Under the pieces are notes generated by a model that searched no databases, was not told the DNA's origin, and saw only the letters and a program-made list of their open reading frames with translations. From assembly GCF_007860095.1 (NCBI RefSeq), contig NZ_SJPT01000005.1:62001-126000 (forward strand): DNA of 64,000 nucleotides. Reading direction: 5' to 3'. A program made the position numbers and the translations under genes. This stretch comes from Novipirellula galeiformis (GTDB taxonomy: Bacteria > Planctomycetota > Planctomycetia > Pirellulales > Pirellulaceae). Of the stretch, positions 1 to 8,607 are shown one piece after another (position 1 is the first letter of the stretch; each line of letters begins with the position of its first letter).

Positions 1-623
1 CGACTCCGGTGTTCGTGTATGTGTATGGCGCTGGCGGTAACTTATCGCGAAATGCGCAGGCACAGGTTGGTGAAACACTCACGTCGAACCATCGCTTGAA
101 ATTGCAAGCACTCGATTTGGAAGCGACTCAGCGGTTTGGATGGAATTCGCTGCAAGGCACCCTCGCGGGCGGCGTGCGAATCGCCAGTATCCAGCAATAT
201 ATGCGTGGCGACGTTCGCGATGCGGGCGGGGTGCTGCAAGAAGCGGTCTCGAACGATTTGAATGTCGAAGGCGCTGGCCCTACCATCTCACTGCAACTGC
301 GCCGCGGGCTCGGCACCAGCCGACTGGGTGTGTACGGGGGACTTCGCGGTTCGCTGCTGATGAGCGAGACCACGCAAAAGATCTACGAGATGAAGAACGT
401 TTTCACGACCGAGCTCGAAGATGCCGCTGTGCACCGCGAAGTCATTACCGCGCTAGAAATGTCGATGGGGTTGCAGTGGAACCAAGCACGCGGCGATCAT
501 TCGCACTGGTTCGCTCGCGGAGGTTACGAAGGACAAGCATGGTTTGACGCCGGAGGCCCGGTTGATTCCTCGAGCACCATCTCGTTGGACGCCATCACGT
601 TCGCGCTCGGGATGCAATTCTAA
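1..623 (+). CDS. Outer-membrane beta-barrel protein, C-terminal part (Legionella MOMP / Lpg1974-like)
   Basis: The reading frame is open from the left edge, so the start is probably outside the window; an internal GTG at 9 is only the first possible start inside it. About 206 residues are visible. Alternating polar and hydrophobic strands, repeated Gly/Tyr/Arg motifs (GPTISLQLRRGL, GGLRGSLL, RGGYEGQAWF) and a C-terminal phenylalanine (ALGMQF) are typical of an outer-membrane beta-barrel. The order of these motifs recalls the Lpg1974/PF05150 pore-forming family that is common in planctomycetes. The family name is by pattern recognition, the barrel assignment is firmer. Its 3' end appears to have been partly duplicated downstream (see 830-930). 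Confidence 0.6.
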   Translation, partial: TPVFVYVYGAGGNLSRNAQAQVGETLTSNHRLKLQALDLEATQRFGWNSLQGTLAGGVRIASIQQYMRGDVRDAGGVLQEAVSNDLNVEGAGPTISLQLRRGLGTSRLGVYGGLRGSLLMSETTQKIYEMKNVFTTELEDAAVHREVITALEMSMGLQWNQARGDHSHWFARGGYEGQAWFDAGGPVDSSSTISLDAITFALGMQF

Positions 624-829
624 AACAGGAACCAACATCGCAGATGTGTCCAATCCGGATACATGCGACACAGAGCAGTCTGGTCACGGCCGCAAAGGAA
701 AATTTGAATCGTGGGATGTTATTGTGACAGTACCTTTTGCCCGCGAATCACTGTCGGTTTGTTCTCTCGGCATGAGCAAATCGCTGCCATTCGAGTTTGG
801 GATGGCTCCCAAAGTTCACCAGTAGCCCC

Positions 830-930
830 AGTTCGTTAGACGGCATCACGTTCACGCTGGTCACGGCCGCATAGGAAAACTTGAATCGCAGGATGTCACG
901 GCCAAAATACATTTGGCCCGCGAATGGCGC
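830..930. repeat. Degenerate direct duplication of 582-757
   Basis: Positions 830-858 resemble the coding end at 583-611 (shared CATCACGTTC and flanking bases, with a few substitutions). Positions 859-930 resemble 682-755 (shared GGTCACGGCCGCA, AGGAAAA, TTGAATCG, GGATGT and GCCCGCGAAT). The second copy lacks the stop codon and about 70 bp next to it. This reads as the remnant of a tandem duplication of the barrel gene's tail that later decayed. Confidence 0.6.
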
Positions 931-999
931 GAATAGACGCGAAAGAAGAAGTGAGCTCTGACGAATTCCTATTCGCGTTCATTCGCGTGATTCGCGGGC
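916..999. repeat. Imperfect inverted repeat of GCGAAT-rich sequence
   Basis: The left arm 916-943 and the reverse complement of the right arm 972-999 match at 24 of 28 positions (both begin GCCCGCGAAT and end ACGCGAA), around a 28-base loop. The arms are built from short GCGAAT-like direct units. There is no T-run on either side, so a terminator role is not supported. It may be a small mobile or extragenic palindromic element. Confidence 0.6.
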
Positions 1000-1056
1000 A
1001 ATCTTTTATCATGGTAACCAACCGTGGCGTGGCAACTCCGTGCGGACTCGATGAGC

Positions 1057-1078
1057 CCATGCCATGCCATGCCATGCC
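1057..1078. repeat. CCATG pentanucleotide tandem repeat
   Basis: Four consecutive CCATG units (1057-1076) plus two bases lie between genes. A simple-sequence tract that could vary in length by slippage; no gene reads through it convincingly. Confidence 0.7.
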
Positions 1079-1214
1079 GTTGCCCCTTTAGGAGTGCTTG
1101 GCGGAGGGCATCCAATAGCTCCGATGCGCCGACTCGCTTAGGGGCTGCGATCAATCTGGTCGCTATCACGCGAATGCATTCATCGCGTCCAGATAAAGAG
1201 CCGCGTTTAGAGCA

Positions 1215-1874
1215 CTAGGCTTCGCTAGCGTCGTCCGGATCACTGCGTTTGAAGCCGGGGCTTAGCAATTGGACCGCGTCGTAGGCCGCATGGGCAGCGA
1301 TGGGAACGAGTAGATTGTCGGTCCAAAGTAGCAATGCGCCAAAGTACAACCCCATCGCGGCGGCGAGCACGACGTACAGCCGCGTGATCGGATGGACCAT
1401 CCCAAAGGCGATCGATGATCCGATCAGCGCGGCGCCCCATTCCACCGAACTCGGCGCCACGTCAGCGCCGCCGACATGCGCAAGCCAAGGTAGCAGCCAA
1501 CCGCGAAACAACAGCTCCTCGCCCACTCCGGCGCAAAGACTGATTACGATCAGCTCGGCACGCCCGAGGCTTAACAAGGAGCGAATCACCCCCTCGTCAC
1601 TGAGCCGCTCGAGCTCGCGTACTGGTTCCCAGGGGAGCCGACGGATGATCGCAATCATGATCAGCATCGGCACGGCCGCAGCACAGCCATAGGCCAGCGC
1701 CGAAGCGATGCTGCGCAAATTGTCGATTCCCGCTTCAGGAATCATCGCACGGGGGTCGGGGCCAAGGGTCCAGCCCAAGAAAAGTGCCAACAACCCAAGC
1801 GCGGATTCAAACACGACGGCTGTCAAAAACAGGTCATTGGGCGACTGGTCAAGCGTTTCTTCGTGTTCATCCAT
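1215..1874 (-). CDS. CPBP family intramembrane glutamic endopeptidase
   Basis: A polytopic membrane protein of 219 residues from the ATG at 1874; a TTG at 1934 would add 20 residues. Numbered from that TTG, all three CPBP/Abi motifs are present: EE-x3-R (E139, E140, R144), F-x3-H (F177, H181) and H-x3-D (H215, D219), lying in hydrophobic segments. The family includes CAAX prenyl proteases and bacteriocin self-immunity proteins; the substrate here is unknown. It lies just downstream of oppF on the same strand, so it may be the last gene of the opp operon, which could place it in peptide handling. That link is inferred from spacing only. Confidence 0.8.
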   Translation of the reverse strand: MDEHEETLDQSPNDLFLTAVVFESALGLLALFLGWTLGPDPRAMIPEAGIDNLRSIASALAYGCAAAVPMLIMIAIIRRLPWEPVRELERLSDEGVIRSLLSLGRAELIVISLCAGVGEELLFRGWLLPWLAHVGGADVAPSSVEWGAALIGSSIAFGMVHPITRLYVVLAAAMGLYFGALLLWTDNLLVPIAAHAAYDAVQLLSPGFKRSDPDDASEA

Positions 1875-1977
1875 AAAGAAAGGGTACGCGGCGGGTGCGT
1901 TTTTCGGCACCCCCGTAAGCGGGAATTCCGTCAAGAATACGGTTCAATGCGGTGGTTTGGACGTCGCTTGCGTTTGG

Positions 1978-2964
1978 CTATGACGTCTCAGGGCAGCGAA
2001 CGTGGCAAGCGGCCGAGTGGGGATGATCGCCTAGGACCGGACGTATTTCACGACACTGCGGTTCGGCAATCCAGCATCGATCGACAAACACACAGCCCGG
2101 ATACTCTCGGTCCGGTGAGGGGACTTCGCCTTCGAGCACGATCCGGTCGCGTTTCGCAGCGACCACCGGATCGGGTACCGGAACCGCCGACAACAGCGCT
2201 TCGGTATAAGGATGAATCGGGGCTCGATACAGGTCGGCCGCCTCGGCAACTTCGACCATGCGTCCCAAATACATCACTCCAACGCGAGTGGCGATATGCC
2301 GCACCACGCTCAAATCGTGTGCAATGAACAAGTACGACAGCCCCAGCCGCTGTTGCAATTCCATCAACAAATTGATGATTTGAGCCTGGATCGAAACGTC
2401 CAAAGCCGAGACCGGTTCGTCACACAGGATCAGTTTAGGTTGCACCGCCAAGGCTCGAGCGATTCCGATCCGTTGCCGTTGTCCGCCACTGAATTCGTGA
2501 GGATAGCGATTGAGAAAACGCGGGTTCAGCCCGACCAATTCCATCAAGCGAATGACCTCAAGTTTTCGATCGCGTCCTTGGGCCAAATTGTGCACCACCA
2601 GCGGCTCGCCAATGATCCCGCCCACGGTCATGCGAGGGTTGAGCGACGCAAACGGGTCTTGGAAAACCATTTGTACTTGGCGGCGATAGGGCAACATCTC
2701 GCGGTCGTTCAACCCGCTGATGTTCGATCCGTTCAAGCGGATGGTTCCCGAGGTGGGCGGCACCAGCCCCACGATCGCGCGCGCGGTCGTCGATTTCCCA
2801 CACCCCGACTCGCCAACCAAGCCAAGCGTTTCGCCTTCTTTGATCTGAAACGAAATGTCATCGACCGCGCGGATCACGCCCCGTTCCGGACGAAACAACG
2901 ATCCCCGGCTGAACGGAAAATGAACCTTCAAATTTTGCACATCAAGCAGTGGAGTTTCGCTCAC
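1978..2964 (-). CDS. oppF: Oligopeptide ABC transporter, ATP-binding protein OppF-type
   Basis: An ABC ATPase of 328 residues that powers peptide import with OppD. Walker A is GESGCGKST, the signature is FSGGQRQR and Walker B is LILCDEPVSALD. The C-terminal oligopeptide/dipeptide (oligo_HPY) extension with its Cys pattern (GCVFVDRCW, CREIRP) is present, as in OppF and DppF. The start is a GTG at 2964 that overlaps the oppD stop as GTGA, so translation is probably coupled. The position after oppD and the CPVSALD-type Walker B favour the F subunit. Peptide specificity cannot be read from the sequence. Confidence 0.9.
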   Translation of the reverse strand: MSETPLLDVQNLKVHFPFSRGSLFRPERGVIRAVDDISFQIKEGETLGLVGESGCGKSTTARAIVGLVPPTSGTIRLNGSNISGLNDREMLPYRRQVQMVFQDPFASLNPRMTVGGIIGEPLVVHNLAQGRDRKLEVIRLMELVGLNPRFLNRYPHEFSGGQRQRIGIARALAVQPKLILCDEPVSALDVSIQAQIINLLMELQQRLGLSYLFIAHDLSVVRHIATRVGVMYLGRMVEVAEAADLYRAPIHPYTEALLSAVPVPDPVVAAKRDRIVLEGEVPSPDREYPGCVFVDRCWIAEPQCREIRPVLGDHPHSAACHVRCPETS

Positions 2965-3980
2965 TTGGATACCTCATAATCCCGAGGGGTCGTCGTTTCC
3001 ACATCGACCAAACAGGCCGCCAGTCGCCCGTCACCCGACGGCGCCAAAGGGGGATCGATCGTTTGGCACGTTTCAATGGAATAGGGGCATCGTTCGCGGA
3101 ACGAACACCCCTCCGGAATGCGAGCCAAATCAGGCGGTTGCCCGGGGATCGCTTGCAGTAACTTGCTTTGCTCTTGATCAAATCGCGGCAGCGAATTCAA
3201 CAATCCCAACGTGTAAGGATGCTTAGGCGAGGCGAACAAATCGTGCACCGGAGCCTTCTCCACCACGCGACCGGCGTACATCACCAACACCCGGTGGCAA
3301 ACCCCAGCAACGACACCCAGGTCATGGGTGATCAACAAAATGCTGGTGCCCCGTCGCTTCTGTAGATCCGCCAACAGATCCAAAATCTGGGCCTGGATCG
3401 TCACGTCCAACGCCGTCGTCGGTTCGTCCGCGATCAACACATCGGGTTCACACGACAACGCCATGGCGATCATGACACGTTGCCGCATCCCACCACTGAA
3501 TTGATGTGGATAATCTCGCAAACGTTTCGCCGGCGAGCTGATCCCGACAAGCTCGAGCATTTCGACGGCGCGGGCGCGAGCTTGTTTCTGGGTCAACCCC
3601 AGGTGCAACCGTGTGGTCTCACACAATTGTTGCTCGATCGTCATCAACGGGTTCAGCGCCGTCATCGGATCTTGAAAGATCATCGCGATCTTTCGCCCCC
3701 GGATGGTTCGCAATTGCGACTCATTCATTTTTAGCAGGTCGCGTCCTTCGTACATCGCCCTGCCGCCATCAATTCGTCCAGGCGGCTTGGGTACCAAGCC
3801 CATCAAGGCCAAGTTGGTGACGCTTTTCCCGCTACCGCTCTCGCCGACAATGCCAACCGTTTCGCCCGCCCGAATATCAAACGACACTCCCCGCACCGCG
3901 CGCACGATGCCATCATCGGTGCGAAAGCTGACTTGCAAATTGTCCACCTCGAGGATCGGCGCATCGTTAGGTTTGGGCAT
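2961..3980 (-). CDS. oppD: Oligopeptide ABC transporter, ATP-binding protein OppD-type
   Basis: An ABC ATPase of 339 residues, the partner of OppF at the cytoplasmic face of OppBC. Walker A is GESGSGKS, the signature FSGGMRQR and Walker B VLIADEPTTALD. The C-terminal oligo_HPY region carries CSFRERCPYSIETC. The length is normal for OppD. It starts with ATG at 3980 and ends overlapping the GTG of oppF. A 112-bp gap separates it from oppC, larger than the other junctions, with no clear terminator. Confidence 0.9.
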   Translation of the reverse strand: MPKPNDAPILEVDNLQVSFRTDDGIVRAVRGVSFDIRAGETVGIVGESGSGKSVTNLALMGLVPKPPGRIDGGRAMYEGRDLLKMNESQLRTIRGRKIAMIFQDPMTALNPLMTIEQQLCETTRLHLGLTQKQARARAVEMLELVGISSPAKRLRDYPHQFSGGMRQRVMIAMALSCEPDVLIADEPTTALDVTIQAQILDLLADLQKRRGTSILLITHDLGVVAGVCHRVLVMYAGRVVEKAPVHDLFASPKHPYTLGLLNSLPRFDQEQSKLLQAIPGQPPDLARIPEGCSFRERCPYSIETCQTIDPPLAPSGDGRLAACLVDVETTTPRDYEVSK

Positions 3981-4092
3981 CAGGATCTAAGCTCGGTTGG
4001 AAAAGGGGGGGCTGACCCTCTCCGTGGAAACGGGAATATCATAAAAATGGATTGTTTTCTAAAGGGCTAGCCCGCCCCTTTTTGGACCCTAC

Positions 4093-5334
4093 CTAGTCTC
4101 GGTTCTTCATCCGAGGATCGAGGGCGTCACGCAGTCCGTCACCGAGAAAGTTCAAGGCAAACAAGGTGGACGCCAGGGCCAGGCCGGGGAAGACCACGAC
4201 CCACCAGAATAACTTCACACTCGAAAGCGCCTCGACGCCATCGTTGAGCAGCAATCCCCAGGAAACATCCGGTGGCGCAACGCCCAGGCCGAGAAAGGAC
4301 AGAAAGGCTTCGAACAACATCACCGAGGGAATCGTGAGCGTCAGATACACGATCACGATGCCCAGCACGTTGGGCACCAGATGTCGAAAGATAATCCGTG
4401 GCGGCGACGCGCCCACGGTTCTTGCCGATTCAACAAATTGTTCGTGCCGAAGCGACAACACTTGACCGCGCACGACGCGCGACATCGTCAACCAATAAAT
4501 CGCTCCGATAATGATATAGAAGATCGTGATCTGGTCGATGCCGATCCCGTCTAATTGCTTCTTGACACTGTCTTCGCCTAAAAAGGTGACCAGGAAAATG
4601 ACGACAAAAATGAACGGGATCGAATACATCATGTCGACGATCCGCATCATCACCGCGTCGACCCAGCCGCCAAAGTAGCCGGCGATCGCGCCGTAACTGA
4701 CCCCGATCAACAGACTCACTAGCGTCGCCACAATCCCCACGATCAACGACACCCGAGCGCCCCAAAAGACGCGAGCCAATAAATCGCGGCCGAGGATATC
4801 GGTGCCGAACAAACTGGGAATCGCATAATCGCCGAACACGGCCACTCGCACGCGAGTCAATTGCCAAGAAACGGGCCCCAACTCGTTCCAAAGCTGGTTG
4901 AAGGGATGCTCGACTTTGTAGCGTTCGGCGATCGCGTCCGTGAGTTTCGCGCGTTCAGCAAGATCGGTCGTTTCATCACGCTCTAATTGCAATCCGGAAA
5001 TTTCGGCATTAAACGCCGCCAACTCGCTCGTCAATTTCCGCTCGGCAAACTTCAACCCTTCGCGGCTGCCCATCACGACGGCGCCAGTGTTGGGCGACAA
5101 GAACCGGCGATCATTCAGGTCCTTGTCGATCGGACTTTGCAGCGGCAACAACGGTGTCAGCAATGCCAGAATCGCTAACACAATTAAAAATGCCATCGAT
5201 GCCATCGCGGTGCGATTACGGCGCAGCCGGTTCCAGGCGTCTTGCCATAGCGAAACGCCTCGGATCTCTTTGGATTCGTCGAGCAGTTTTTCCAACAACT
5301 CGCGATCTAGCTCTTTTTTGTTTGCGCTACTCAT
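4093..5334 (-). CDS. oppC: Oligopeptide ABC transporter permease OppC with an enlarged first external loop
   Basis: An inner-membrane permease of 413 residues, against roughly 300 for usual OppC. A cytoplasmic N-terminus leads to TM1 at about 43-63, then an extra-cytoplasmic loop of about 110 residues before the conserved FGTD-x-LGRD segment (from residue 176). Usual OppC has about 40-50 residues there. The extra part (about 90-145) is charged and helical-looking, with a heptad-like pattern. The rest is standard: five more TM segments and an EAA loop (ESARTVGASPPR...) that docks the ATPases. ATG at 5334 overlaps the oppB stop (ATGA). Confidence 0.9.
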   Translation of the reverse strand: MSSANKKELDRELLEKLLDESKEIRGVSLWQDAWNRLRRNRTAMASMAFLIVLAILALLTPLLPLQSPIDKDLNDRRFLSPNTGAVVMGSREGLKFAERKLTSELAAFNAEISGLQLERDETTDLAERAKLTDAIAERYKVEHPFNQLWNELGPVSWQLTRVRVAVFGDYAIPSLFGTDILGRDLLARVFWGARVSLIVGIVATLVSLLIGVSYGAIAGYFGGWVDAVMMRIVDMMYSIPFIFVVIFLVTFLGEDSVKKQLDGIGIDQITIFYIIIGAIYWLTMSRVVRGQVLSLRHEQFVESARTVGASPPRIIFRHLVPNVLGIVIVYLTLTIPSVMLFEAFLSFLGLGVAPPDVSWGLLLNDGVEALSSVKLFWWVVVFPGLALASTLFALNFLGDGLRDALDPRMKNRD

Positions 5335-6260
5335 TGCAACTTCACCCGTGGATCAATGATGGAGTAGGAAATGTCCACTAGCGAATTCATGACGAACAAG
5401 ATGACGGTGTAAGTGAGAACCATCCCCATCGCGAGCGTGTAGTCACGCTGGGTCGCGGCGTAAATGAAGTGGCTGCCCATGCCGGGTAAGGCAAAGATTT
5501 TTTCCAGTACCAACGAACCCGTAAGCACGCTGGCGGTGGCAGGACCGAGATAGGACACCACCGGCAACATCGCGCCGGGCAAGACATGGCGTGTGATCAC
5601 GGTGTGGCGTGGCAAGCCTTTGGCAAACGCGGTTCGCACGTGATCCCGCGTCAAAACTTCTAACATCCCGGCACGCGTCAAACGTGCGATGTAGGCGGCA
5701 ACCGGTGCCCCCAAACACAACGCGGGCAAGGCGACTTGTCGTAACGTTCCCCAGCCGCCCGCCGGAAAGATTTGGATCCCGAACACGAACAACAAAATCG
5801 CCAGACTAGCGAGCACGAAGTTCGGAATCGCGATCCCCAGCACCGCCGCCGCCATCATGCCCAAATCCGCAAACGAACCGCGATAGACCGCCGAAACCAC
5901 CCCCGCAGACACGCCCAGAATGATCGCGAATACCAAGGCAAAAATCGCCAACGATGCGGAAACGGGAAACCCCTCCGCTAGAACTTGATTGACACTGTAG
6001 TCTTCCAAGCGGATACACCAACCCAGGTCAAAACGGGTCACAATCCCGACCAAGTAGTCAACATATTGCTCCAACGGTGGCGCATCCAAGTTGTAACGCG
6101 CCTTGAGTTGACGCTCGATCGCCGGCGGCACATTGCGTTCACTGCTGAACGGGTTGCCCGGCACGCTCCGCATCAACACAAACGAAACGCTGTAGACAAT
6201 CCACAACGTGACCAGCATCCAGCAAAATCGCTTGATGATGTAACTAAGTAAATCTCGCAT
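5331..6260 (-). CDS. oppB: Oligopeptide ABC transporter permease OppB
   Basis: An inner-membrane permease of 309 residues, normal for OppB/DppB. The N-terminal TM begins after MRDLLSYIIKRF. It has a conserved external region (RSVPGNPF) and an EAA-type loop containing RTAFAKGLPRHTVITRH and VLPGAMLPV. It pairs with OppC to form the channel. The ATG at 6260 lies 158 bp after the end of oppA; the gene overlaps oppC by 4 bp, which supports coupled translation. No unusual insertion is seen. Confidence 0.9.
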   Translation of the reverse strand: MRDLLSYIIKRFCWMLVTLWIVYSVSFVLMRSVPGNPFSSERNVPPAIERQLKARYNLDAPPLEQYVDYLVGIVTRFDLGWCIRLEDYSVNQVLAEGFPVSASLAIFALVFAIILGVSAGVVSAVYRGSFADLGMMAAAVLGIAIPNFVLASLAILLFVFGIQIFPAGGWGTLRQVALPALCLGAPVAAYIARLTRAGMLEVLTRDHVRTAFAKGLPRHTVITRHVLPGAMLPVVSYLGPATASVLTGSLVLEKIFALPGMGSHFIYAATQRDYTLAMGMVLTYTVILFVMNSLVDISYSIIDPRVKLQ

Positions 6261-6418
6261 GCAAATCCTTTGTGGACGCTAACCTGTTCGTTTGAGCTTG
6301 GCGGGACCACGCCCGAGGGAGAGCCGCCGAGTTCGCTCCTGCGGCGACATCCGCCTGAAATGAAAAAGTAATGAAGTAAAAAAGTGACGCAGGGCTGGTT
6401 TACCAACCCCACCCAACA

Positions 6419-8380
6419 TCACTGTCGGTACTCCAATAGCTTCAACGGATGCAAATCTTGGGCACTGGGGAAGAACCCTTTTACATTGGGTTTGACCATG
6501 TTGATCGACGTGTAAAAGTAGATCGGGATCACCGGCATCTCGTCGACCCAAATCTGTTCGGCTTGACGCAGCAAATCCATGCGTTTTGCGGGTTCGCTTT
6601 CGCGTGCGGCATCGGCAATCAATTGGTCGAATTGCTTGTTGCTCCAATTCGTGTTGTTCTGGGGCCCGTCGGTAACCCACATGTCCAAGAACGTATTGGG
6701 ATCGGGATAATCGGCGATCCAACCGGCCCGCGCGATGTCGTAATCCTTCTGCTGAGTCTTGTCGAGAAAGCTACCCCATTCCATATTTTGCAGTTCGACT
6801 TTGACATTCAAATTATTCAAGAGCTGTTGCTGGATCACCTCGGCGATCGCGCGATGCCCTTCACTGGTGTTGTACAGCAATGTCATTTTGGGAATGCCAC
6901 GTCCTCCCGGGAAACCCGCATCGGTCAGGAGTTGTTTCGCTTCTTCGATGTTCGCTTTGATGCCATCAGCACTCTCATACAGAGCGAGCCCAGGCGGCAC
7001 GATCGTGTAGGCGGGGATTTGGCCCGACTTGGTGACTTGTTCGACAATCTGTTCGCGGTTGATCGCCTTGGCCAACGCACGGCGAATCCGCACATCATCC
7101 AACGGTTTACGAGCGACGTTCAAACGATAGAAATAGACCGACAATTGCGGCGCGGTAATGTAATCTTCGCGGCTTTGTAACTCTTCGAGCAACGCCGTCG
7201 GCGGGCTGGTGACCCACTGGACTTGCCCCGTTTCATACATGTTCAGCGCCGTGTTTTGGCCTTCCATCGAGAGGAAATCGACGGTCTTGAACCCCTTCGA
7301 GTTGACCGTGTGGTAGTCCTCGTTTTGGATCAATCGCAAGCGATCCCGTAATCGGCGAAACCCCAGTTTGTAAGGCCCATTGGTGACGATATTCTCGGCC
7401 TTCGTCCACATCGGCGAACCGTAGGTTTCGACACACTTTCGGTTTACGGGAAACAAGGTGTAATGCCCAGCCAAATTAGGAAAATACGGAACCGCGTCCT
7501 TCAAATGGACGATGAAGGTGCGGTCATCGGGCGTTTCCAAACCGCCCAGCTTTCCGAACGCCACCATCACCGCGTGACAACGTACCGTCTCGGCGCTCGC
7601 CACCGACGAATTCGGGTCGACCGCAAAGGTTTGTGATTGCACGTCGGCGTCCCAGTGCACCTCGCCGTTGGCGTCCTCTTTCGCCACATCGACCTTGTAG
7701 ACCCATTGTTGTTGCCAATCCAGCATCGCTTCCTCGCGATCACTCTCGCTCACCGTCTCCGCGAAGGTAGGCTCGGGAGGTTTGACAATTTCACGCAAGG
7801 TCCCGTACCGCATCGTGCCGCGAGGGAAATTTTGTTGGCTCGATTCGCTGGGCGTGTCGAGCGGGCGATCCCAAAGCTCGACTTCGACACGGTCGCCAAC
7901 CTCGACCACGCCGCTGGCGTATTGCTCGGCGTAGGGGACCGCAAACAATTGGAAACTGTACTCGCTAGCGGTCTCCGGATGCAGCACCCGGTGCCAGCTC
8001 CAAGCGAAATCGTGACTGGTGACCGGCGTGCCATCGGTCCAGAATGAATCATCGCGAAGATGAAAGGTATAGGTCCGGCCATCGTCCGAAACGTCATACG
8101 ATTCGGCCACTCCAGGATGAGGGGTCATCGCCTGTAATCCCGTCACCGGATCAGGGTCGCCCTCGGGCATCATCGCCAAAAGTCCCTCGAATAGCTCGAA
8201 AATGATTCGGCCCTCGATGTTGCCGGTCGCCCGCGCAGGATCGATCGTTTTGGGATCGCTCCCGTTTTGCAGGCTAAAATCAGCGGGAGCGGTGGCATCA
8301 AATCGCGACGCCCAGGCGACCGCAACGATCACCACCAGACCAGCAACTACGAGAAATGCACGTCGGACTTCGGGAGGCAC
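6419..8380 (-). CDS. oppA: Peptide ABC transporter substrate-binding protein (OppA-like), with insertion
   Basis: A solute-binding protein of the SBP_bac_5 family, 653 residues, longer than the usual ~540. An N-terminal hydrophobic segment (about 9-24) without a lipobox cysteine suggests a signal anchor. The family core is clear: DPKTIDPARATGN, GRTYTFHLRDD, FWTDGTPVTSHDF, and C-terminal GWIADYPDPNTFLDMW. Between about residues 157 and 275 there is an extra ~100-residue segment rich in Glu, Asp and Trp that usual OppA lacks. The start is GTG at 8380. It is the first gene of the opp operon. Confidence 0.9.
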   Translation of the reverse strand: MPPEVRRAFLVVAGLVVIVAVAWASRFDATAPADFSLQNGSDPKTIDPARATGNIEGRIIFELFEGLLAMMPEGDPDPVTGLQAMTPHPGVAESYDVSDDGRTYTFHLRDDSFWTDGTPVTSHDFAWSWHRVLHPETASEYSFQLFAVPYAEQYASGVVEVGDRVEVELWDRPLDTPSESSQQNFPRGTMRYGTLREIVKPPEPTFAETVSESDREEAMLDWQQQWVYKVDVAKEDANGEVHWDADVQSQTFAVDPNSSVASAETVRCHAVMVAFGKLGGLETPDDRTFIVHLKDAVPYFPNLAGHYTLFPVNRKCVETYGSPMWTKAENIVTNGPYKLGFRRLRDRLRLIQNEDYHTVNSKGFKTVDFLSMEGQNTALNMYETGQVQWVTSPPTALLEELQSREDYITAPQLSVYFYRLNVARKPLDDVRIRRALAKAINREQIVEQVTKSGQIPAYTIVPPGLALYESADGIKANIEEAKQLLTDAGFPGGRGIPKMTLLYNTSEGHRAIAEVIQQQLLNNLNVKVELQNMEWGSFLDKTQQKDYDIARAGWIADYPDPNTFLDMWVTDGPQNNTNWSNKQFDQLIADAARESEPAKRMDLLRQAEQIWVDEMPVIPIYFYTSINMVKPNVKGFFPSAQDLHPLKLLEYRQ

Positions 8381-8516
8381 GCGGGGAATCTCCAGTTAAA
8401 TGGGAACCATCAATGGCCCGATTCTAACCCAGAACCCCGTTTCAATGGGACAGCGGTTTTTTAAAGGATTTTTTGAAGGTGTTTCCCCAGGGGCATGCCG
8501 GCTGGGGTGGAAGATA

Positions 8517-8601
8517 GGGCCGGTTCCTACCGGCCGTCCCCCCCAATGCTTCACCGATCACGTCGTACACCCAACGCCTGCGGCCGGTGGGAACCGGTCC
8601 C
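8517..8601. repeat. Palindromic REP-like element, copy 1
   Basis: The left arm 8517-8535 (GGGCCGGTTCCTACCGGCC) and right arm 8582-8601 are inverted with about two differences. Each arm is also partly self-complementary. The inside contains AATGCTTCACCGAT. It sits between the autotransporter stop (8608) and oppA. Three more copies are at 11993, 33724 and 38559. Confidence 0.8.
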
Positions 8602-8607
8602 TTGCCT

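Larger units (their letters stand above)
624..1214. other. Gene-free region with decayed duplication and repeats
   Basis: No convincing gene lies here. Three kinds of structure are visible: a degenerate second copy of the preceding gene's 3' end and downstream DNA (830-930), an imperfect inverted repeat (916-999) and a run of CCATG units (1057-1078). The small open frames here have no recognisable protein features. Confidence 0.6.

Noticed and set aside
2212-2979. 255-codon plus-strand frame opposite oppF
   Set aside because: oppF has all ABC motifs; the opposite frame is His/Gln/Arg-rich noise.
3981-4092. GGGCTAGCCC palindrome near 4065 as an oppC terminator
   Set aside because: The stem is short with almost no loop and no T-run follows on the minus strand.
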